Made by a program: the position numbers and the translations under genes
Shown: one piece after another, positions 9,140 to 17,354 of the stretch
Position numbering within the stretch: position 1 is the stretch's first letter
How the letters are laid out: each line of letters begins with the position of its first letter
The notes under the pieces: generated by a model
The model's database searches: none
What the model was told of the DNA's origin: nothing
The model's input: the letters and a program-made list of their open reading frames with translations, nothing else
Origin: Solobacterium sp.
GTDB taxonomy: Bacteria > Bacillota_I > Bacilli_A > Erysipelotrichales > Erysipelotrichaceae
Reading direction: 5' to 3'
DNA length: 64,000 nt
Assembly (NCBI GenBank): GCA_017469355.1
Contig: JAFUGM010000023.1
Span: 25,594-89,593, forward strand

Positions 9140-9820
9140 CTATTTGACCATTCGGGCAAAGGCATCCTTTGCCGCATTCTGTTCTGCCTGTTTCTTCGAG
9201 CTTCCCTGTCCGGTTCCCATAATCAGATGATCGACCACCGCATTCATCGTAAAGATCGGTGCGTTGGATGGTCCTTCTTCCTTGACCAGTTCATAATGAA
9301 CCGATGACCTGCGGTCGGTCTGTACGTATTCCTGCAGTTTTGTCTTATAGTCCTTAAAGACATCAGAACTGGATGGATGAACGATATATCGATCCATCGC
9401 TAGATGCAGGAAACGATCTGCAGCTTCATATCCCTGGTCAAGATACAGCGCCCCAAGAAATGCCTCAAACATATCGGCGATGATCGCATCCTTGTTTCGG
9501 CCGCCGGTTTTCTCTTCCCCGGTTCCCAGTTTCAAAAATACATTCAGTCCAAGTTCTCTGCCATATCCGGCAAGCGCACTTTCACATACCAGCTTCGAGC
9601 GAAGCCGTGTCATTTCTCCTTCACTGAGCGGTGGGTTCAGCGGATAGATCTGCGTGCTGGACCACATCTGCAGCACCGCATCTCCCATGAACTCCAGACG
9701 CTCATTATCATGGGCATGATGATGTTCATTCGCATAGGAGGAATGCACAAACGCCTGCTCAATCAGTTTCTGATTCGTTACGCTGAAGTCATGTTCCTTC
9801 AGCCATTCCGTAATATTCAA
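9140..9820 (-). CDS. rnc: Ribonuclease III
   Basis: 226 residues, the usual length. Cleaves double-stranded RNA in rRNA and mRNA processing. RNase III signature NERLEFMGDAVL at 39-50 with the catalytic Glu/Asp, second acidic cluster DMFEAFLGALYLD near 115, then a double-stranded RNA-binding domain from about 155 to the end (QEYVQTDRR, KKQAEQNAAKDAF). The start is a TTG: GGAGGAA lies 5 nt upstream and there is no in-frame ATG. It starts 15 nt after the recG stop and precedes galK by 13 nt. Confidence 0.95.
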   Translation of the reverse strand: MNITEWLKEHDFSVTNQKLIEQAFVHSSYANEHHHAHDNERLEFMGDAVLQMWSSTQIYPLNPPLSEGEMTRLRSKLVCESALAGYGRELGLNVFLKLGTGEEKTGGRNKDAIIADMFEAFLGALYLDQGYEAADRFLHLAMDRYIVHPSSSDVFKDYKTKLQEYVQTDRRSSVHYELVKEEGPSNAPIFTMNAVVDHLIMGTGQGSSKKQAEQNAAKDAFARMVK

Positions 9821-9835
9821 TTCTGTTCCTCCGGA

Positions 9836-11848
9836 TTAATCCACAGCCATACCATGTTCTGCACTCCGTTCCCGTACTGCGTCAAGAAACGGAATGAAGT
9901 CCGGATTCAAAGAATCCTCCATCATGGTAACTGCGTCCTTACGTGCGGTATTCATCACCGCCGTATCATCATAGAGACTTCCCAGCACAAGTCCAGGAAG
10001 ACCGCTCTGTCTTGTCCCAAGTATATCACCCGGTCCGCGAAGCCGTAAATCTTCCGCCGCGATCTGAAAGCCATCGGTAGTATTCACCAGTACATTAAGC
10101 CGTTCCAGCGCCGTTTCTTCCTTCGATCCGGTCAGCAGCCAGCAGTATCCCTGCTCGCTTCCCCGCTGTACCCGGCCTCGTAACTGATGAAGCTGAGAAA
10201 GGCCAAAGCGCTCACTGTCATAGATGATCATTCCGGTCGCATTGACCACATTCATTCCAACTTCCACGACAGTCGTACTGACAAGAATCTGTGCCTCATT
10301 GTCATAAAACTGCCGCATGACTTCTTCCTTTTCACTCGAGCTCATCCGCCCATGTAATAAGGCAACCGTATAGTTTTTAAACAAGGTCCGCAATGCCTTG
10401 ACCACATCTTCCGCAGCCCGGGATGGAGTTTCTTCCTGTTTTTCAATGGCAGCGGTAATCACATAGAGCTGATGTCCGTTAGAAAGCAGATCCAGCACAT
10501 CATCGAGTACACTTCGAAAGCTGTTTTCCTTCACAAGAACGGTAGTGACCGGCTTGCGGCCAGAGGGAAGTGTTTCAATCGCAGACACATTCATTTCCCC
10601 GAAGATCGAAGCTGCCAGAGTTCTTGGAATGGGGGTCGCACTCATCAGAAGGAAATCCGTCTGAACCCCTTTTTCCCGCAATACCTTGCGCTGATTGACT
10701 CCAAAGCGCTGCTGTTCATCCGCCGCCACAAAGCCAAGCCGGGCAAATTCAACATTCTCCTGCAATAAGGAATGCGTTCCGACAATCAGCTGGGTTTCCC
10801 CGGTCGCAATTCTATGAAGTACATCTTCCTTTTCGACATTGCTTAACCCGCTGTAAAGTACATCAATCGTATAGCCAAATGACCCAAGCATGGTTCTCAA
10901 TGACTCAAGATGCTGGCGGGCAAGGACTTCCGTTGGCGCTAACAATGCGGCCTGATATCCCGCATCAGCAGCCGCTGCCATCGCAATCGCCGCGACAACG
11001 GTCTTTCCACAGCCAACATCCCCCTGCAGTAACCGCATCATCGGAGTGGTGGAAGAAAGATCTTTGAGAATGTCATTCAACGCATCCTTCTGCCCCGCAG
11101 TTAACTCAAACGACAGGGACTGAATGATCGCTTCAATCCGGGAAGGATCATAAGCCTTAGGAGCTTTATAAATTCCCTGACCATGATCGCTCTTCAATAA
11201 TTCCATCGCAGTAAAAAACTGCAGGAATTCTTCATATTTCAGTCTGCGCATGGCCTGACGAATATCTTCTTCACTCTTTGGCTCATGCATGAAGCGTAAG
11301 GCATCCGTTTTCGAACAAAGACGGTACGCCCGCTGAAACCGAATTGGCAGAAGGTCATCGATTTCCGCTAACGCCGCATCCATTGCCTTACGAATACTGT
11401 CACGTACAGTGCGCTGCTGAATTCCTGCCTTTACTGAATAGACCGGAGTAATCCGATCCTGCTCTTCCATGGATTTTGAAGTATAGGAAATTGCGGTAAC
11501 CCTGCGCTTTCCCTGATAGATTCCTGTTACGGTAATCACTTCTCCATCCTTGAGCGATCTTGCCCAGGGACGATTGAAGATTGTCACGGCGATGACCATA
11601 TCATTGCTTAGCACCTGAAACCGGCTGACCGCCCGTCCCTTGAAGTAGGACGTGAAAACTCTGCCGGCAACGGTTCCTTCAAAGCTTACCCGATCCTTTT
11701 CCTTCCAGGAGGAGGGATCCGAACAGTTCAAGATGTCATAGCGGGATGGATAATATGTTAAAAGGGCCTCACTGGAAGATATTCCAAGAGACCGCAACGC
11801 CTCGATTCGTTTCGGTGTCAGACCCAGACGTCTGTCATTGAGTTCCAT
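9836..11848 (-). CDS. recG: ATP-dependent DNA helicase RecG
   Basis: 670 residues, full length. Remodels stalled forks and branched DNA. N-terminal wedge (OB) domain to about 200, then SF2 helicase motifs: Walker A GDVGCGKT, motif II ADEQQRFG (DEQQ where the family usually has DEQH), motif III SATPIPRT, and motif VI QLRGRVQRG, then the C-terminal TRQSGLPG segment. The start is set at ATG 11848; a TTG 6 nt upstream gives a slightly longer reading. There is no Shine-Dalgarno. TATAAT sits 7 nt before the ATG, so the transcript is probably leaderless. The preceding nanE stops 41 nt upstream. Confidence 0.95.
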   Translation of the reverse strand: MELNDRRLGLTPKRIEALRSLGISSSEALLTYYPSRYDILNCSDPSSWKEKDRVSFEGTVAGRVFTSYFKGRAVSRFQVLSNDMVIAVTIFNRPWARSLKDGEVITVTGIYQGKRRVTAISYTSKSMEEQDRITPVYSVKAGIQQRTVRDSIRKAMDAALAEIDDLLPIRFQRAYRLCSKTDALRFMHEPKSEEDIRQAMRRLKYEEFLQFFTAMELLKSDHGQGIYKAPKAYDPSRIEAIIQSLSFELTAGQKDALNDILKDLSSTTPMMRLLQGDVGCGKTVVAAIAMAAAADAGYQAALLAPTEVLARQHLESLRTMLGSFGYTIDVLYSGLSNVEKEDVLHRIATGETQLIVGTHSLLQENVEFARLGFVAADEQQRFGVNQRKVLREKGVQTDFLLMSATPIPRTLAASIFGEMNVSAIETLPSGRKPVTTVLVKENSFRSVLDDVLDLLSNGHQLYVITAAIEKQEETPSRAAEDVVKALRTLFKNYTVALLHGRMSSSEKEEVMRQFYDNEAQILVSTTVVEVGMNVVNATGMIIYDSERFGLSQLHQLRGRVQRGSEQGYCWLLTGSKEETALERLNVLVNTTDGFQIAAEDLRLRGPGDILGTRQSGLPGLVLGSLYDDTAVMNTARKDAVTMMEDSLNPDFIPFLDAVRERSAEHGMAVD

Positions 11849-11855
11849 CGACAAA

Positions 11856-11861
11856 ATTATA
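11856..11861 (-). promoter_or_regulatory. TATAAT -10 element, leaderless recG promoter
   Basis: Perfect TATAAT on the minus strand, 7 nt before the recG ATG, with no ribosome site between. No clear -35. Confidence 0.6.
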
Positions 11862-11889
11862 TCGTATTTTCACTCAGTTTCATTTTGAT

Positions 11890-12612
11890 TCAGCGATACC
11901 GGTTCAGCAGTTCTACATACCGCTTTGCGGTAAGATGCGGGCGGGTAATCGCTTCCCCAACCACAACCGCATGGGCTCCGAAATAAATGCACTTCATCGC
12001 ATCCTCCGGGGAGTAGATATGCCCTTCCATGATCACATAGGCATCGTCTTTAAAATCCCTGCACATCCGGGCAAACTCCCGGAAGTCCGGCCCATCAATA
12101 TTCATATTTGAGGTTGATCTGGTATAGCCATACAGCGTTGGGGCAACAATATCTACCCCATTATCAATCGCTATGCGTCCTTCATCATAGTTCGACACGT
12201 TCGCAAAGAGAATCGCGTCCGGGATTTCCCGCCGAATGACCGGAATCAGATCCCAGGCAATCGTTTTCTGATGGGTGAGACGTTCCGTGCAGTCCAAAGC
12301 GATGATCTCCGCTCCTGCCTCATAGATCGCCCGTGCCCGCTCCAGGGTCGGTGTGATGAAAACTTCACTATCTTCCGACCATTCCTTGTTCATTCCGATG
12401 ACCGGAAGATTTACTTCCCGTTTGATCTTAATGACATCCTCTGGAGAGTTGGTCGTAATCGCTACTGCCCCAGCCCATTCCGCTGCCTTTGCCATGTGAA
12501 GTGACATGTCTTCGGTATAAAACGGTTCCCCGGGGAACACCTGACAGGAAACAATCAGTCCGCCCTTAAGACTCTCTAGAATTTTCCGCTTTCTAAGATC
12601 CGTAGTTTTCAT
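11890..12612 (-). CDS. nanE: N-acylglucosamine-6-phosphate (ManNAc-6-P) 2-epimerase
   Basis: 240 residues, a single TIM barrel. Converts ManNAc-6-P to GlcNAc-6-P in sialic acid and ManNAc use. Family motifs: GGLIVSCQVFPGEP near the start, AITTNSPEDV, IALDCTER near 135, VIMEGHIYSPEDA near 195 and AVVVGEAITRP near 220. The start is the ATG at 12612, with GGAGGGG 6 nt upstream; a TTG two codons earlier is not needed. No nanA, nanK or nagB lies nearby, so it stands alone after the DeoR-type regulator at 12737-13501. An inverted repeat GTAAAC/GTTTAC at 12626-12653 lies just upstream. Confidence 0.92.
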   Translation of the reverse strand: MKTTDLRKRKILESLKGGLIVSCQVFPGEPFYTEDMSLHMAKAAEWAGAVAITTNSPEDVIKIKREVNLPVIGMNKEWSEDSEVFITPTLERARAIYEAGAEIIALDCTERLTHQKTIAWDLIPVIRREIPDAILFANVSNYDEGRIAIDNGVDIVAPTLYGYTRSTSNMNIDGPDFREFARMCRDFKDDAYVIMEGHIYSPEDAMKCIYFGAHAVVVGEAITRPHLTAKRYVELLNRYR

Positions 12613-12625
12613 CGGCAACCCCTCC

Positions 12626-12653
12626 GTAAACCAATATAAAATAATTCGTTTAC
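12626..12653. promoter_or_regulatory. Inverted repeat upstream of nanE, possible operator
   Basis: GTAAAC (12626-12631) and GTTTAC (12648-12653) with 16 bp between, in the leader/promoter zone of nanE and downstream of the DeoR-type gene. Half-site spacing of 22 bp is about two helical turns. Confidence 0.3.
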
Positions 12654-12680
12654 AGAACCTATAATCAGTGAAAACTAAAA

Positions 12681-12701
12681 GATAACATCTCTGTTATCCT
12701 T
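12681..12701 (-). terminator. Terminator of the DeoR-type regulator gene
   Basis: GATAACA/TGTTATC hairpin, 7-bp stem and 4-nt loop (12681-12698), followed on the minus strand by TTTTAGTTTT. Confidence 0.6.
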
Positions 12702-12736
12702 GGTTTAGACTTTGGTTTTTCCCAAATTCCAAAAAT

Positions 12737-13501
12737 TCACACTTCAACCACGTTCGCCATGTCAATTTTTTCTTCCAGTTCTCTGCGGTGTTCTTCCGTT
12801 AACCGATCAACAATATAATGATCAAAGTCAGAGAAGCGGGCATAGCGGAAGTTCGCTGTCTTATCCAGCTTACTCTGATCCGCAACCAGGATTCTAACCG
12901 CAGACTGCTGAAGCACATGGCTGATATAGACATGTTCATAATGGGAAGAGGTGGCTGGGCCATCGAGATTCTTACAGCCATCCATACCGACAATCGTCAT
13001 ATCAAAATAAAGATCTCGAATCATATCCATCGCATAGGGGCCAACCATGCGCCGGCCTACCCCATAGTATTCTCCGCCGATAACTAACAGCTGATGATCG
13101 GTCTCCCGCAATGCATTCACCAATTCCAGTGAATTTGTGACGATGGTAAGATTCTTCTTCAGTTTCAGCAAGGGAACCACTGGCAGTAATGTGCTTGAAG
13201 AAGCAATGTAAATGACGGCGTCATTTGGAATGAAACTCAATAACTTCCGGCAGAGTTCCTTTTTCACATCATTCTGTTCCATCAGGCGAATCCCAAAAGG
13301 AATTTCAGAGTTCTTCGCCCGGGATATCGCACCGCCGTGAACCCGTTCCAGTACACCTTTCCGCTCAAGAAAATCCAGGTCAAGACGGATGGTTTCCGGT
13401 GATACGGAAAAGCGCTCGGAAAGATCACGCACTTCTACCGCAGGCTGTCCCTTTAACAGTTCTATGATCTCATTGCGCCGCTGTTCTGTTTTCTTCTTCA
13501 T
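12737..13501 (-). CDS. DeoR/GlpR-family transcriptional regulator
   Basis: 254 residues, usual for the family. N-terminal winged helix-turn-helix at about 20-50 (LSERFSVSPETIRLDLDFLE), with the conserved VLERVHGGAI segment after it. The rest is the DeoR sensor domain, related to sugar isomerases, that binds phosphorylated sugars (IASSSTLLPVVP, VTNSLELVNAL, IVGMDGC). It likely controls a sugar or amino-sugar pathway; nanE downstream is the obvious candidate target, but that is inference. TATAAT lies 6 nt before the ATG without a Shine-Dalgarno, so the message looks leaderless. Its promoter lies beside the fakA terminator. Confidence 0.88.
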   Translation of the reverse strand: MKKKTEQRRNEIIELLKGQPAVEVRDLSERFSVSPETIRLDLDFLERKGVLERVHGGAISRAKNSEIPFGIRLMEQNDVKKELCRKLLSFIPNDAVIYIASSSTLLPVVPLLKLKKNLTIVTNSLELVNALRETDHQLLVIGGEYYGVGRRMVGPYAMDMIRDLYFDMTIVGMDGCKNLDGPATSSHYEHVYISHVLQQSAVRILVADQSKLDKTANFRYARFSDFDHYIVDRLTEEHRRELEEKIDMANVVEV

Positions 13502-13507
13502 ACTCAG

Positions 13508-13513
13508 ATTATA
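13508..13513 (-). promoter_or_regulatory. TATAAT -10 element, leaderless promoter of DeoR-type gene
   Basis: Perfect TATAAT on the minus strand 6 nt before the ATG at 13501; no ribosome site. It abuts the fakA terminator. Confidence 0.6.
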
Positions 13514-13520
13514 GCCGCAA

Positions 13521-13549
13521 AAAAGCTTCGGAACGTAACCGAAGCTTTT
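13521..13549 (-). terminator. Terminator of asp23-fakA
   Basis: 11-bp perfect stem AAAAGCTTCGG/CCGAAGCTTTT with a 7-nt loop, directly after the fakA stop, followed by T residues on the minus strand. Confidence 0.85.
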
Positions 13550-13553
13550 CTCA

Positions 13554-15152
13554 TTATTCTACACCAATGATATAGGAGTATACCGGCTGTTCCCCCTTCT
13601 GGATTTCTACATCCACTTCGAAGTTTTCTTCGATGAAGGAAGAAATCTGTTCGGTTTCTTCATCACTGGCATCGGCACCCTGAATCAGGGTAATGATCTC
13701 ACTGTCCTCATCACACATCGTGCGAATCAGTTCACAAACCGCTTCTACCTTATCCCGGCTCGTTAAGACGATATCCTTGTTGTAAAGGCCCATATAATCG
13801 CCTTCATGAATCTCCCGGCCATCGATCGTCGTATTCTTGATCGCATAGGTTACCTGTCCGGACTTCACATCCTGAATCGCTTCATTCATGCGTTCCGTAT
13901 TGGTACGGGGATCTTCTGCCGGATTGAACTGAATGCAGGCGGAGAGACCCTGCGGGATGGTCTTTGTCTCAAGAACAATGACATCCTTGCCTTCCGTCAC
14001 ATCTGCAGCCTGCTTGGCAGCCATGATGATATTGGAGTTATTCGGCATAATGAAGATATGACGTGCATTGACTTTCGCAATGGCTTCCACGAAATCTTCC
14101 GTAGATGGATTCATCGTCTGTCCGCCAGAAACGACATAGTCTGCCCGATAATCACGGAACAGCTTTTCAAGTCCAGCACCAGCACATACGGTGATGATCG
14201 CATATTCCTGTTCTTCCTTCGGTGTATCCTGCTCAAGAATCGAAGGATTCATGGAATCACTTTCCGGTTCAATCTGAATCTGCGCAAATTCACCATACCG
14301 CTGTCCAAGATTTAATACATCACCTGGAGTCAGGGTGGAAACTCTCGCCTTGATCACATCATGATCTACAACAACCGTAAAATGATCGCCAAGCGCACGC
14401 AGCTTATCACGGAACTTCTGTTCCTTGAACAACAGGCTTCCCTGCTCGGAAAGATTCAGAATAAATTCTGTACGGTATCCGGTCCGCTCTTCGCCAGCTT
14501 CTCCACTGGTATCTCCAGTGCTTTCGGAAATCGGGCTGCCGTTCAGATAAGCCAGGAATCCCTCAAAGATGGACACCAGTCCCGCTCCGCCAGAGTCGAC
14601 ACAATGTGCTTCCTTGAGAATTGGAAGCAGTTCTGGTGTATGTTCGAGCGAACTCTTTGCGGCTTTGGTCAATGCGTCCACATATTCCTCAATTCCCGCC
14701 GCAGGGTGTTCATTCATGAACTGCTCCCCTGCTTCGGTCGATTCCCGCACAACGGTAAGAATCGTACCTTCGACCGGCCGCATGACTGCCTTATAGGCCA
14801 TCTTCGAACCGTTCTTCATCGCTTCACTGAATGCGAGCGCATCCAGTTCACTGAGTTCCTTTACGGACTGATAGAATCCACGGAAAATCTGAGAGGTAAT
14901 GACACCCGAGTTTCCACGGGCTCCCATCAGAAGTCCCCGGCTCAGTGTCTTAGCTACAACGGGAAGTTCTTCACTTCCGGATTTGCGCACCTCACTGATA
15001 CCGTTGGTAAATGTAAGCGACATATTGGTTCCGGTATCTCCATCCGGTACCGGGAAGACGTTTAATGCGTCTACTTCCTTCTTATGATTGTTCAGGTTAT
15101 TACAGCCGCTTTCCAGCATATCCCTGAGCTGTCTGCCATTCATACGATCCAT
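13554..15152 (-). CDS. fakA: Fatty acid kinase ATP-binding subunit FakA (DAK2/YloV family)
   Basis: 532 residues. Phosphorylates fatty acids bound to FakB, for entry into phospholipid synthesis. N-terminal DhaL/DAK2 kinase domain with DGDTGTNMSLT near 38-48 and GARGNSGVITSQIFRG near 75-90; a central domain; and a C-terminal DegV-like domain (FIMPNNSNIIMAA, LTSRDKVEAVCELI). No FakB (DegV-type lipid-binding) gene is in the window. It starts 9 nt after asp23; the ATG at 15152 has AGGTGA 5 nt upstream, while a GTG directly behind the asp23 stop is a weaker choice. The asp23-fakA pair is typical of Bacillota (yloU-yloV). Confidence 0.92.
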   Translation of the reverse strand: MDRMNGRQLRDMLESGCNNLNNHKKEVDALNVFPVPDGDTGTNMSLTFTNGISEVRKSGSEELPVVAKTLSRGLLMGARGNSGVITSQIFRGFYQSVKELSELDALAFSEAMKNGSKMAYKAVMRPVEGTILTVVRESTEAGEQFMNEHPAAGIEEYVDALTKAAKSSLEHTPELLPILKEAHCVDSGGAGLVSIFEGFLAYLNGSPISESTGDTSGEAGEERTGYRTEFILNLSEQGSLLFKEQKFRDKLRALGDHFTVVVDHDVIKARVSTLTPGDVLNLGQRYGEFAQIQIEPESDSMNPSILEQDTPKEEQEYAIITVCAGAGLEKLFRDYRADYVVSGGQTMNPSTEDFVEAIAKVNARHIFIMPNNSNIIMAAKQAADVTEGKDVIVLETKTIPQGLSACIQFNPAEDPRTNTERMNEAIQDVKSGQVTYAIKNTTIDGREIHEGDYMGLYNKDIVLTSRDKVEAVCELIRTMCDEDSEIITLIQGADASDEETEQISSFIEENFEVDVEIQKGEQPVYSYIIGVE

Positions 15153-15161
15153 CGCTGTCAC

Positions 15162-15521
15162 CTACTCCATTACCTGAACGCCCTGTACGTAGACATTCAC
15201 TGCAGAAACTTCTACAGAAAGAGATTTCTGAAGAATATACTTCACCTTCTTCTGTGCTTCCTGAACCACTTCGGAAATCTTGACGCCGAAGCTGACAATA
15301 ATGTACAGGTCAATTTCAAGCCCTTCATCTGTATGTTTTACAACGACACCGCGGGAATAATTCTCCATGCGGAGCAGTTCCGCCCAGCCATCACGCACAA
15401 GCTTCTTGCTTGCCATGCCGACAACGCCGTAACATTCCGTAATTACACCGCCTGCCAGTGAAGCCACCGCATCTTCTGTGACGCTGATCGCTCCGAATTT
15501 TGTTTTTCGTTCCACTGTCAT
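15162..15521 (-). CDS. Asp23/Gls24-family protein (YloU-like)
   Basis: 119 residues. Asp23-family proteins lie at the cell envelope or link to membrane stress; here it pairs with fakA as yloU does in Bacillus. Family features: GAISVTEDAVASLAG near the start, ECYGVVGMASK, then a long amphipathic helix region ending in VSAVNVYVQGVQV. The start is the ATG at 15521, with GAGG 5 nt upstream; a longer reading from 15542 adds seven residues without a ribosome site. A TATAAT at 15548-15553 gives it a normal leader of about 20 nt. Confidence 0.88.
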   Translation of the reverse strand: MTVERKTKFGAISVTEDAVASLAGGVITECYGVVGMASKKLVRDGWAELLRMENYSRGVVVKHTDEGLEIDLYIIVSFGVKISEVVQEAQKKVKYILQKSLSVEVSAVNVYVQGVQVME

Positions 15522-15547
15522 AACAACCTCGCTAACAAACAATCCCT

Positions 15548-15553
15548 ATTATA
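15548..15553 (-). promoter_or_regulatory. TATAAT -10 element for asp23-fakA
   Basis: Minus-strand TATAAT between the cysE stop and asp23, 27 nt before the ATG, allowing the GAGG ribosome site in the leader. No clear -35. Confidence 0.5.
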
Positions 15554-15571
15554 GTACAAACGGGATCAGTT

Positions 15572-16423
15572 TCATTCCCGAATCCCTTTCCTTACAATCT
15601 GGTCTTCTCCTACCGCATGAACAATCGTGGTATGCGGTGGAAGCGACTCCAGCAGCCAGACGTTACCGCCAATCGTGCAGTAATCGCCAATCACTGTATC
15701 TCCGCCAAGAATCGTCGCATTGGCATAAACCACCACATAATCGCCAATATCAGGATGGCGTTTCCCTCCCTTGACGGGATTTCCATTGGCATCCTTTTCA
15801 AAGCTCTTGGCGCCAATCGTAACACCTTGATACAGCTTGACATGGGAGCCGATCACTGCCGTTTCACCAATGACAATACCCGTCCCATGGTCAATACAGA
15901 AGTATTCCCCGATGCGGGCCCCGGGATTGATATCGATCCCGGTTTTTTCATGGGCATATTCTGTCATAATCCGCGGGATATAGGGAACTCCGAGTTCATA
16001 GAGTTCATGAGCCAGGCGGTAAATGGATACCGCATAGAAGCCAGGATAGCAGAGGATAACTTCCGCCATGCTTTTGGCAGCCGGGTCGCCTTCATACATG
16101 GCCTGAATGTCTGTCATGAGGATACGCATGACCTCCGGAAGCCGGTTAAGAAACTTCGTGCTGAGCTCTTCCGCCAACATCATATTGCGGCCACTGAAGC
16201 AGAGCGCTGCGCTGATCTCGCCCTTCAGGTTTTCCTGAAGCTGCTCCATCGCTTCTTCCACACTCAGATCGTTATAGTGATAATAACCTGGAAGTAATAC
16301 GACCTGGCTCAGCTTTACCAGCGACACAACGCGTCTGCGGTCACTGATGCGCAGCGGCGCATTGAGGTCATTGTTCCGTGCGATACGAATATCTTCCAGT
16401 AACTTCTTCGCATGTTCATCCAT
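15572..16423 (-). CDS. cysE: Serine O-acetyltransferase
   Basis: 283 residues. Acetylates serine to O-acetylserine, the substrate of the next-encoded cysteine synthase. An alpha-helical N-terminal domain is followed by left-handed beta-helix hexapeptide repeats from about 170 (INPGARIGEYFCIDHGTGIV, GETAVIGSHV, IGDYVVVYANATILGG, IGDYCTIGG). The catalytic His lies in IDHGTGIVIGE. It is the longer EpsC-type form found with cysK. The start is ATG 16423, which overlaps the cysK stop by 8 nt, so translation is coupled; GAGG lies 9 nt upstream. A longer frame from 16468 would run deep into cysK. It is the last gene of murG-murB-divIB-cysK-cysE. Confidence 0.93.
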   Translation of the reverse strand: MDEHAKKLLEDIRIARNNDLNAPLRISDRRRVVSLVKLSQVVLLPGYYHYNDLSVEEAMEQLQENLKGEISAALCFSGRNMMLAEELSTKFLNRLPEVMRILMTDIQAMYEGDPAAKSMAEVILCYPGFYAVSIYRLAHELYELGVPYIPRIMTEYAHEKTGIDINPGARIGEYFCIDHGTGIVIGETAVIGSHVKLYQGVTIGAKSFEKDANGNPVKGGKRHPDIGDYVVVYANATILGGDTVIGDYCTIGGNVWLLESLPPHTTIVHAVGEDQIVRKGIRE

Positions 16424-17354
16424 GACTGCGATCCTCAAATAATGGCGTAGAAAGATAGCGGTCACCACTGTCAGGAAGAATGACTACGATATTCTTTCCT
16501 TCAAACTCCTTGCGCCCAGCGGCTTCAATCGCCGCCGTTAACGCCGCCCCAGAGCTGATCCCGACAAGTACATTTTCCAGCATTCCAAAGTTCCTTGCCT
16601 GCGCAAAGGCATCTTCATTTTTCACCCGAATAATCTCATCCAGTAAAGAAACATCCAGTACGCCAGGAATAAACCCAGCCCCGATCCCCTGAATCATATG
16701 CGGGCCAGCAGGTTCCCCAGAAAGGACGGCGGAGCTGTCCGGTTCCGCTGCGATGATCCGCGCGTTACAGCCCTGTTCCTTAAGATAGCGGGCAATTCCG
16801 GTAATGGTTCCGCCTGTCCCAACACCAGCCACGACCGCATCAATCTGCCCATCGAGATCCTGAAACAGTTCCGGGCCGGTGGTTTCATAATGGGCTCTGG
16901 CATTCGCAGGATTGGAAAACTGATCCGGAATAAAGGAACCCGGAATCGTCGCCGCAAGATTCTCTGCAGCTTCAATCGCACCTTTCATGCCAAGATGGCC
17001 TGGGGAAAGCACCAGTTCAGCCCCATAGGCTTTCATGAGTGCACGGCGCTCTTTAGACATCGTATCCGGCATGACGATAATGACACGGTAACCACGGGCC
17101 TTCCCAATGGCAGATAAGCCGATGCCGGTATTGCCGGAAGTCGGTTCAATAATCGTGCTTCCTTCCTTCAACAGACCGCGTTCTTCCGCATCCTTGATCA
17201 TATACAGGGCAGCACGATCCTTAACGGAACCGGTCTGATTGAACAGTTCCAGCTTGGCATAGAGGTTTGCCTTAAAGCCAAGTGTCTGTTGTAATGTATC
17301 GCATCGTTTTAACGGTGTGTTACCGATCAGCTGTTCTCCATTCGTGATCTTCAT
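16416..17354 (-). CDS. cysK: Cysteine synthase A (O-acetylserine sulfhydrylase)
   Basis: 312 residues. PLP enzyme forming cysteine from O-acetylserine and sulfide. Motifs: PLP lysine in TGSVKDRAA near 45, substrate loop TSGNTGIG near 74, PLP-phosphate loop GVGTGGTITG near 178, and the SSGAAL motif near 270. The ATG overlaps the divIB stop by 4 nt (ATGA), and its own stop overlaps cysE by 8 nt. No T-box or CymR-like site was seen in front of it, and there is no room for one outside divIB, so expression appears tied to the wall/division genes. Confidence 0.95.
   Translation of the reverse strand: MKITNGEQLIGNTPLKRCDTLQQTLGFKANLYAKLELFNQTGSVKDRAALYMIKDAEERGLLKEGSTIIEPTSGNTGIGLSAIGKARGYRVIIVMPDTMSKERRALMKAYGAELVLSPGHLGMKGAIEAAENLAATIPGSFIPDQFSNPANARAHYETTGPELFQDLDGQIDAVVAGVGTGGTITGIARYLKEQGCNARIIAAEPDSSAVLSGEPAGPHMIQGIGAGFIPGVLDVSLLDEIIRVKNEDAFAQARNFGMLENVLVGISSGAALTAAIEAAGRKEFEGKNIVVILPDSGDRYLSTPLFEDRSHG

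Noticed and set aside
9127..9177. Longer galactokinase start
   Set aside because: It would overlap rnc, and an AGGAGG sits before the internal ATG at 9126.
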